The notes beneath the pieces were generated by a model. That model was given only the letters and a program-made list of their open reading frames with translations. It was not told where the DNA came from and did no database searches. The translations under genes and the position numbers were made by a program. Shown piece by piece: positions 58,231-64,000 of a stretch of DNA of 64,000 bases; positions within the stretch are counted from its first letter, which is position 1; every line of letters starts with the position of its first letter. The stretch lies in the NCBI RefSeq assembly GCF_030272615.1, contig NC_081407.1, positions 441,903,213-441,967,212 of the forward strand, in the 5' to 3' direction. This DNA comes from Cryptomeria japonica. Lineage: Eukaryota; Streptophyta; Pinopsida; Cupressales; Cupressaceae.

Positions 58231-58993
58231 TGTTGGCATATGCACACTCCAATGAGACATTGTATGCTGAGGCATTATACTAGCATCAGCAGATCACACT
58301 CTACACCGGCACTCAGGACACTAACACCGACATCGGCACTGGCACAAAAGAAAGGAAGTATACCGGCATAGAGGCCGACAAGATTTTTGTTATATTATAT
58401 TTTGGTTATTATTGTAAAAACTTTGTAAGCCAACTTGGCAAATTTTAAAATGACTCTTACATATAAAAGAGATCATTGTAGACATTTGATATAGGAGATG
58501 TAAGAAGTAAGGAAAAATATTAGGCAGACCTATTATGTGAAATATAGGTTAAGGGGTATATGTAAAGAACAGAGCAGGAACCGATACTGAATCTGGCATT
58601 GAAGATGCTATTGTAAAGCATTACAAGATATTGGATTTGTATAATCCTCATTGTAAGTCAGTGAGACTTCCCATTGAGCAGTGAGCTCTAGGCAGTTGGC
58701 CTTCCTGCATGCGCAGGCCCCTATTGTAAGTAATATTCTCTTATTGGCCAGCGAGTGAATATTGTGGGTCACAAATCCCACCAAAGTTTTTCCCACACTA
58801 GGTTTCCTTGTTAAAATCTTGTGTTATGGTGTTCTTTTCATGTGGATGTTCTTGATTTTGTTTATTACATTATTTCTTGCATACCGATACACTGTTATAT
58901 TATGTTCTGCATGTTTTAAGTTAAGAAATTCAATATATCAGTCAGATACTAATTCACCCCCCCCCCCTCTCAGTATCTGTGGGATTCCTAACA
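58231..58993 (+). repeat. Left LTR of element 4
   Basis: 763 bp, shorter than the LTRs of elements 1-3. It carries CCGGCA/CCGGTA-type short repeats in U3 (58296-58375), the TATA box at 58462 and a C-run before the end. Confidence 0.9.
58462..58469 (+). promoter_or_regulatory. LTR TATA box, element 4
   Basis: TATAAAAG in the left LTR, the best TATA match among the LTRs here. Transcription would start roughly 30 bp downstream. Confidence 0.65.
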
Positions 58994-58995
58994 AT

Positions 58996-59007
58996 TGGTA
59001 TCAGAGC
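58996..59007 (+). promoter_or_regulatory. Primer-binding site, element 4
   Basis: TGGTATCAGAGC two bases after the left LTR, complementary to initiator tRNA-Met. Confidence 0.85.
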
Positions 59008-59064
59008 CTGGTCCTCTATTTTCAGAAGCCTAACAGCTTGAGGAAGATCTTGACACCAGTAAAG

Positions 59065-60177
59065 ATGGAAAATCTGATGAAGCAATTGGAAGGAGCTCTT
59101 ACAAACTATGATGCAGAAAAATTAAAAAATATCAAACTAGAAGATGATTTAAGGGCAGCTCAGGATATCATTCAGGCACTTCAAGAAAATTTTACTGTTG
59201 CAAGAAATAAGAGAAGAGAACTTTGTGAAAAATTGCAAAATGAGAATGATGAAAAGGAATCACTTAATGATATGATAAGCAAGTTGAAACAAGAGATCAT
59301 GACAACAAAGAATGAGATGCAGGATATGACTATGAGATTTTACAAAGAGATTGAAGATAAGAAGAAGAATGAAGAAGAATTGACCAGAAGACGAAGTGAT
59401 GCAGAAAATGAGAACACAAGACTTAGCTATGAAAATGACATGTTGAAGACAGATCTGATGCATACTCAGAATGACTCAAATGAACTGATGAGACAAAAAG
59501 AAGTCTTAGAAAGAGAACTACAAACTGCAAATCAACATAAAGAAAAATTCAAGAAAATCTCAGAGGAACTTGGCACCTTGTTGAAGAATCAAAAACCTAA
59601 AGGTGACACTTCTGGAATTGGCTTTGAAGTTGGTGAAAGCTCTGGTACTGCAAATACTCAGGATCACAGCAAACCGTTAAGACAACCTAATGCTTATAAA
59701 TTCAATGGAAAATGCTTTAACTGTAATAAGTATGGTCATAGAGCAAATGAATGTAGATCTAGAAATTATCAGAATATCAACACACCCACCGGTCAATGTT
59801 CTAAATGCAACAAAGTATGTCACAATTCTGAAAACTGCAGAATGAATGTGAGATGTTATATTTGTGGAAGATTTGGACATTTATCTAATCAATGCAGAAC
59901 ACAAACTGACATAGGTTATGGAAAAGCTATTCAGAAAAATAATGTAAATTGTTATGCATGTAACAAGATTGGGCATATTGCTAAATTCTGTAGAAGTAAA
60001 GGAACACCGGTAGACAACAAAAGTTCTAGCTTGAAAGGTAAAGAAAAAGTTGAAGAGGTTAAGCAAGAATTCTCTAAACAATGGATTAGAAAAGCTGATC
60101 TAAATATTGGGAATACTCCTCCACCGGTAGAACAAACCAATGCTTCACCGGCAGAACAGAGTGATGCTTCACCATAA
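59065..60177 (+). CDS. ORF1 of element 4: intact coiled-coil protein with four CCHC knuckles
   Basis: The frame is open from 58762 inside the LTR; ATG 59065 is chosen because it lies downstream of the primer site and aligns with starts in the other elements, giving 370 residues. Residues 1-170 form a charged coiled coil (LEGALTNYDAEKLKNIKLED). Then comes SGIGFEVGESSGTAN, a block also seen in sirevirus-type Copia Gag C-termini. Knuckles start near residues 217 (CFNCNKYGHRANEC), 245 (CSKCNKVCHNSENC, with Cys in the Gly position), 264 (CYICGRFGHLSNQC) and 296 (CYACNKIGHIAKFC). The C-terminus is basic then proline-rich, with a P-V-E-Q-(T/S)-x-A-S-P repeat. Likely a nucleocapsid-like RNA-binding protein. 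It has no UBN2 capsid region and no protease. Confidence 0.85.
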   Translation: MENLMKQLEGALTNYDAEKLKNIKLEDDLRAAQDIIQALQENFTVARNKRRELCEKLQNENDEKESLNDMISKLKQEIMTTKNEMQDMTMRFYKEIEDKKKNEEELTRRRSDAENENTRLSYENDMLKTDLMHTQNDSNELMRQKEVLERELQTANQHKEKFKKISEELGTLLKNQKPKGDTSGIGFEVGESSGTANTQDHSKPLRQPNAYKFNGKCFNCNKYGHRANECRSRNYQNINTPTGQCSKCNKVCHNSENCRMNVRCYICGRFGHLSNQCRTQTDIGYGKAIQKNNVNCYACNKIGHIAKFCRSKGTPVDNKSSSLKGKEKVEEVKQEFSKQWIRKADLNIGNTPPPVEQTNASPAEQSDASP

Positions 60178-60377
60178 GGATAGAGCAGTGCTCCACCAAT
60201 AGGAAGTTCTTCATCTAATTGAAGAAAATTTCCTTGAGGGTTTGGAAATCTATTGACACATGTGCTATTATTCCCTCGATTAGAGATAAGAAGTTGGAAA
60301 TTACTTATTACCAGCAAACAATGTTAAGTGACAACTTAACCGGCATGCAATTAATGTGGTAGATGTTGAAAAGACAC

Positions 60378-60384
60378 TATAAAA
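60378..60384 (+). promoter_or_regulatory. Possible internal TATA box upstream of ORF2, element 4
   Basis: TATAAAA in CACTATAAAATC, 148 bp before ORF2 ATG 60526 and about 200 bp after the ORF1 stop. It is the clearest of the four intergenic TATA-like motifs and would allow ORF2 its own transcript. Confidence 0.4.
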
Positions 60385-60513
60385 TCAAGGTTTTGGCTCC
60401 ATTTCATTTCACCGAGATTTCAAACTTACGAAGAGCGTGAAGATTCTGAGCAAAGGCATTTCGAGCAAGAAGCAAGAACACTCCAAGCAATCATCCATCC
60501 TAAAGGCAGTAAG

Positions 60514-60521
60514 AGGTATTT
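60514..60521 (+). promoter_or_regulatory. Conserved AGGTATTT just upstream of ORF2
   Basis: An A(A/G)GGTATTT motif occurs before the ORF2 start in all four elements (about 17907, 32919, 45524 and here), 12-48 bases before the ATG. It fits a 5' splice-site consensus but its position argues equally for a transcript-leader signal. Role unknown. Confidence 0.4.
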
Positions 60522-60525
60522 AATC

Positions 60526-63500
60526 ATGGCATCCACCTCTGTAATTGAATATATAGCAAACCCTACTGTTGTTGAAGTGATAAAAAGACCTAGGCCCATA
60601 TTTCAGTTAGTTCCCGAGGTAGCAAAGAAAGATGATACCTTAGGTGCTTTTTCTCAAATTCCTAAGGGAGTTGTTTATGCCGAAGACCCCAGAATGTGCA
60701 TCCACTACAACATTGAGGAACTAGGAGATGAAGAAATTAAGACTATGTTTAAAACTATGATATGTGATAAAACTGACAATGTAAAAGATGAGCACAAGAT
60801 CATTGAGACCCTAGGATTTACAGAGATCCTTAGCATTCCTGAATTTCCCATGAATGTGATTAGGATAGTCTTAATAGGGTACATGGTGAATTTTTCTGGT
60901 TAGATGCAGTCCACAAAATCACCAAGGAAGCTGTGAAAGTTGTCACAGGGTTACCGACCACCGGTAAAAGACCAGATAAAACCAAGAAGGTGTCCAATGA
61001 CCTAGTTACAAACCTAACTAGTGCAACATTCGACAAGAGGTCCCTAAGAGTTAATGATGTAACAGACATTAATGTGAGATTTATTAGCATGATATTAGGG
61101 TATAAAGCTACTCATGCAAATAGACTCAATTCAGTTTCAAGTTTATGCATTAAGAGTGCTTATGATATGGTCATAGATAATGCAAAAATTGATGTATGTG
61201 AGTGGTTAAAAGATGAATTAATTGACAACCTTGGAAAGATCAAGAAGGACAAGAAAGGAACTTTCAGGTTTGGAAATCTATTAGTATGTCTGATGCTACA
61301 TATAACAAAATAGGTTCCCGGTATAGGTTACAAAGAACTTGGATATGATATACCGGTAGGCAAACAATTAACAGAACTATTCATTAACATGGGAGAAGAC
61401 AAGGAAAACAATATTCATGACTTCTTTCAAGCATTAAAAGCCAAAATGAAGAAAAGAATAAGGTTATCACAAAAGATTGTCGACAAATACAAAGATGAAA
61501 TATGTTTTGTCATCAAGAAAGATGAAATTTGGATGGAAGTAGTCATCCCTAGGATAGTTTGGGTAACCGAGATGGGCTATGAAATAGATGATCACATAGT
61601 TGAAACATATGCTAAAGCACTTCAGGAAGCCCCCAGAGAACCTAAGGAATAAGCATTTGGTAGTGCAAAAACCATTGAAAGCCAAATACAATCAAAGAAA
61701 AGAGTGAAAAAGGTTGAGGCAGTTGTAAGGAAAGGTTCCAGACAAGCAAAAGCCATCAAAGAAGATGTATTGAAGAAAACCGATATTACAGAGGATGAGT
61801 TAGCAGCTCCACAACCTGAAACTCACCTATCACCGGTAGGTACTTCTTAAGGGAGTGACATGCCTGAAACTTTCAAAAGAGTTGTAAGGAAAAGAGATCA
61901 CTCACCGGCAACCACACCCTCACCCAGGAGGACAAGACAAAAGCAACAAGCAGTGAGATCTCTGGTAAGAAAGGCCACACCAAAGAAGAAGAAGAGGACA
62001 AACAAAGACTTGGCCCCTCTTGATATACTGCTGAATGAAATCACAGAGGAAGGTAAATTGAAGAACATAGAGAAAATATATGACACTCTAACAGCTGATG
62101 AAAAAGAACAAGTAGAAAATAGTGTTATATTACATATGGATATGTATAAGAAGTTTTTGATGGAAGTAGTCAATCAAATTCCAGATGAGCTATTTAAAAG
62201 ACTAGAAGCAAGAAGACAAGCAGTAATAGAACTAGATAAGAAAATAAAGATTGAAAAGCTACTTGTTGTTTATCCAGTAAACTCACCCAAAGAAATTGAT
62301 GAACTAATTGCTCAAGCCAATTGGTCAGTATTTTCTACTGCACACCGGCACATTGCTTTAATGGTTGGAAGAATTAATGAGGTGACTGAGGAGACAGAAA
62401 ATGGATGGGACATATTCCTAGTTGAGAAAGAAAAACAAGAAGAATACAGGAACCCCAAACCCATAAAAGTTTATCAGAAAGATAGAGACAAGGGTAAAGG
62501 TAAAGTTGGTGGCCCACCTAGCATCAAGGTTAGAGACAACTTACCCCCACCTCCTTTGATTACTCCACCGGTAAAAACAACAACTACAGAAGATCAACCG
62601 GTAGTTGAGAGTATGGATGCACAGGATGATAATCCTAATCCTGAAGTTTTATATACTATGGATGTTGATACTCAAAAGATCAACATAGTGGTAGACAAAG
62701 ATACAACTGATAAGACTGATATGGCTAGTGAGACTCCGGTAGCTAAGGAAACTAATAACACACAGGAGAAACTGGCAGAAGACAAAGAGAAAAAGGTAGA
62801 GACTCAAACTCAAACAGAGGAACAAACAGAGCAAAAGGCTCCGGAATAGGAACAACAACAACAGGAATAGGTACATAAGGAAACAGTACCACCGGCAACT
62901 AGTGAAGTAGAAAAACCATTTCTTAAAGAAATGCAGACACAAACAGACCTACTAGAGGTCAATACAAGCTTGGTTACTTCCACTGGTACTCAGATTGTTG
63001 ATTCATCATCAGGCCACAAATTAATCAACTAATGTGACTGAGGTACTATTAGACTCAATCAAGAAAATAACCGACTACAGCTCACAAGCTTACAAAGCAA
63101 TTGATGATACCATACCAATTTTGAAGGTAATTGCTCCCAACTGTAATATAGACAATAAAGATTCTTTAGGACAACTTGATACACTATGTAAATATATCTC
63201 AGAAAACATTGAGAAAATAAAAGAAGAGTCATTGAAGGATAAAGTAGAAGTTGAAAAACAGAAATTCATTGATGAGAAAATAAAGAAGTGTAATAGAGAT
63301 TTTGACACACTTCTACCAGAATTATGTAATTTATTGAAAGAGTACAAAAATCTATACAAAGATATCTGTAAAACAAACTTTTTGACTGTAGATATAGACA
63401 AGAAGATGAGCAAGGTACAGGATGAGATCAATAAACTTGCAAATAGTTTTGTCAACTCACCTAATACACTATCAGTTTTTGAGGAAAAGATAACAAATTT

Positions 63501-63777
63501 TGAAGGAGAATTACTTAAATTGGAAAGAGAGAAAGAAAGAATAGTGAATAAGGCAAAGCATTTGAGATCAAAACTAAGTCCAAGATTGGACTATCTAGCA
63601 TCACTACGGAAGGAAGTATCTAAGGCACTAATATAGGGAAAGAAAACACCAACAGAGCATTTGCAGCATCTCATCGGTACAGTGAAGAGAACAGAGACAA
63701 CAATAAAGGATAGCAAGAAGTTTATGGATAGTATAAACTTGATTTTGGGAGATCTTTTTCAAATTGTAACCACCTAG
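60526..63777 (+). pseudogene. ORF2 of element 4: unrecognised protein, about 1,080 codons, nearly intact
   Basis: ATG 60526 (ASTSVIEYIANPTVVEVI). N-terminal GAFSQIPKGVVYAEDPRMCI, a one-base deletion near 60872, then VHGEFFWLDAVHKITKEAVK and VVTGLPTTG. The core reads FRFGNLLVCLMLHITK (61264) and MEVVIPRIVWVTEMGYEIDD (about 61534). A basic linker (KATPKKKKRTNKD, about 61975) precedes a helical block (DILLNEITEEGKLKNIEKIY). Then an acidic, Thr/Gln-rich low-complexity stretch (62560-62900) and C-terminal coiled coils (63034-63777). Lesions: stops at 61311, 61650, about 61848, 62847, 62868 and 63634, and a frameshift near 63000. Many stops fall at likely Gln codons. No enzyme motif. NLS-like basic patches suggest nuclear or RNA/DNA contact. 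Distant similarity to the Pfam putative plant transposon protein domain is a guess. Confidence 0.75.
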
Positions 63778-63990
63778 TTACAAGGTTGAAACTACAAACT
63801 CTACTGACATCTTGACAACCTTTGTCATTAATGCCAAAGTGGGAGTAGTAGGATGAGAAAATTCAAATCACAGGAACCATATGCTTAGAGGGAGCTCACA
63901 CATTTTTGGTAACATTTTTGGACTTCACATTTTTTTTTATCATTTTTGAAATTTCTCATGAGTGTTGCCATCAATGCCAAAGGGGGAGAT

Positions 63991-64000
63991 TGTTGGCATA
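63991..64000 (+). repeat. Start of right LTR of element 4
   Basis: TGTTGGCATA equals the first ten bases of the left LTR and directly follows AAAGGGGGAGAT. Confidence 0.85.

Larger units (their letters stand above)
58231..64000 (+). mobile_element. LTR element 4 (pol-less, Copia-type), cut by window edge
   Basis: Left LTR 58231-58993 (763 bp). The right LTR starts at 63991 (TGTTGGCATA, identical to the left start) and runs off the window. Primer site at 58996-59007; polypurine tract AAAGGGGGAGAT before the right LTR. Possible target duplication TAAAG at 58226-58230, unconfirmed because the right side is missing. The internal region holds intact ORF1 (59065-60177) and nearly intact ORF2 (60526-63777). 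Fewest lesions of the four, hence probably the youngest. Confidence 0.9.

Overview
The window reads as repeat-dense nuclear DNA of a seed plant with a large genome; a gymnosperm is my best guess, but no host gene fixes the species. Nearly everything is transposable-element sequence nested to several levels: Ty1/copia-type LTR elements with tRNA-iMet primer sites, L1-type LINEs, a SINE, a TRIM array and one very large terminal-inverted-repeat (TIR) DNA transposon. No rRNA, tRNA, bacterial operon or CRISPR array was seen. Most coding relics are broken by stops and frameshifts, so they are called pseudogenes; the CCHC protein at 59065-60177 is the only long reading frame that looks intact.

Layout. 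1-2206: degenerate Copia gag-pol relic. 2041-9235: a tandem duplication of the relic's 3' end whose second copy was hit by a SINE (2645-2861, 10-bp target duplication) and a 5.8-kb LINE (2969-8786). 9336-37377: pol-less LTR element 2 (5-bp target duplication GGGAT), inserted in a LINE ORF1 relic. Its left LTR is split by a 21-kb TIR transposon (9394-30470, target duplication TTGT). That transposon holds a six-exon pseudogene (11179-13118), a 360-bp tandem repeat, LTR element 1 (15040-22589), a convergent transposase pseudogene (26349-23273, minus strand) and a palindromic minisatellite between GA and CT tracts (26695-29472). 37378-41571: two more LINE ORF1 relics. 42645-50098: LTR element 3, inserted in a minus-strand LINE ORF1. 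51187-55651: a TRIM array of six 138-bp LTRs interrupted by a 5'-truncated Copia pol plus LTR. 58231-64000: LTR element 4, running off the right edge.

The most interesting content is the four-member family of LTR elements (1-4). Each carries the same pair of genes and no protease, integrase, reverse transcriptase or RNase H: ORF1 is a coiled-coil protein with four CCHC knuckles, and ORF2 is a protein of about 1,030-1,090 codons that I do not recognise. Primer site, polypurine end and U5 resemble those of the pol-bearing Copia fragment at 51740-55033, so a Copia element of that kind is a plausible source of enzymes in trans. The second novelty is the TIR transposon: the intact right LTR of element 2 is a natural empty site and proves its exact ends and 4-bp target duplication. 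I could not assign it to a named superfamily with confidence.
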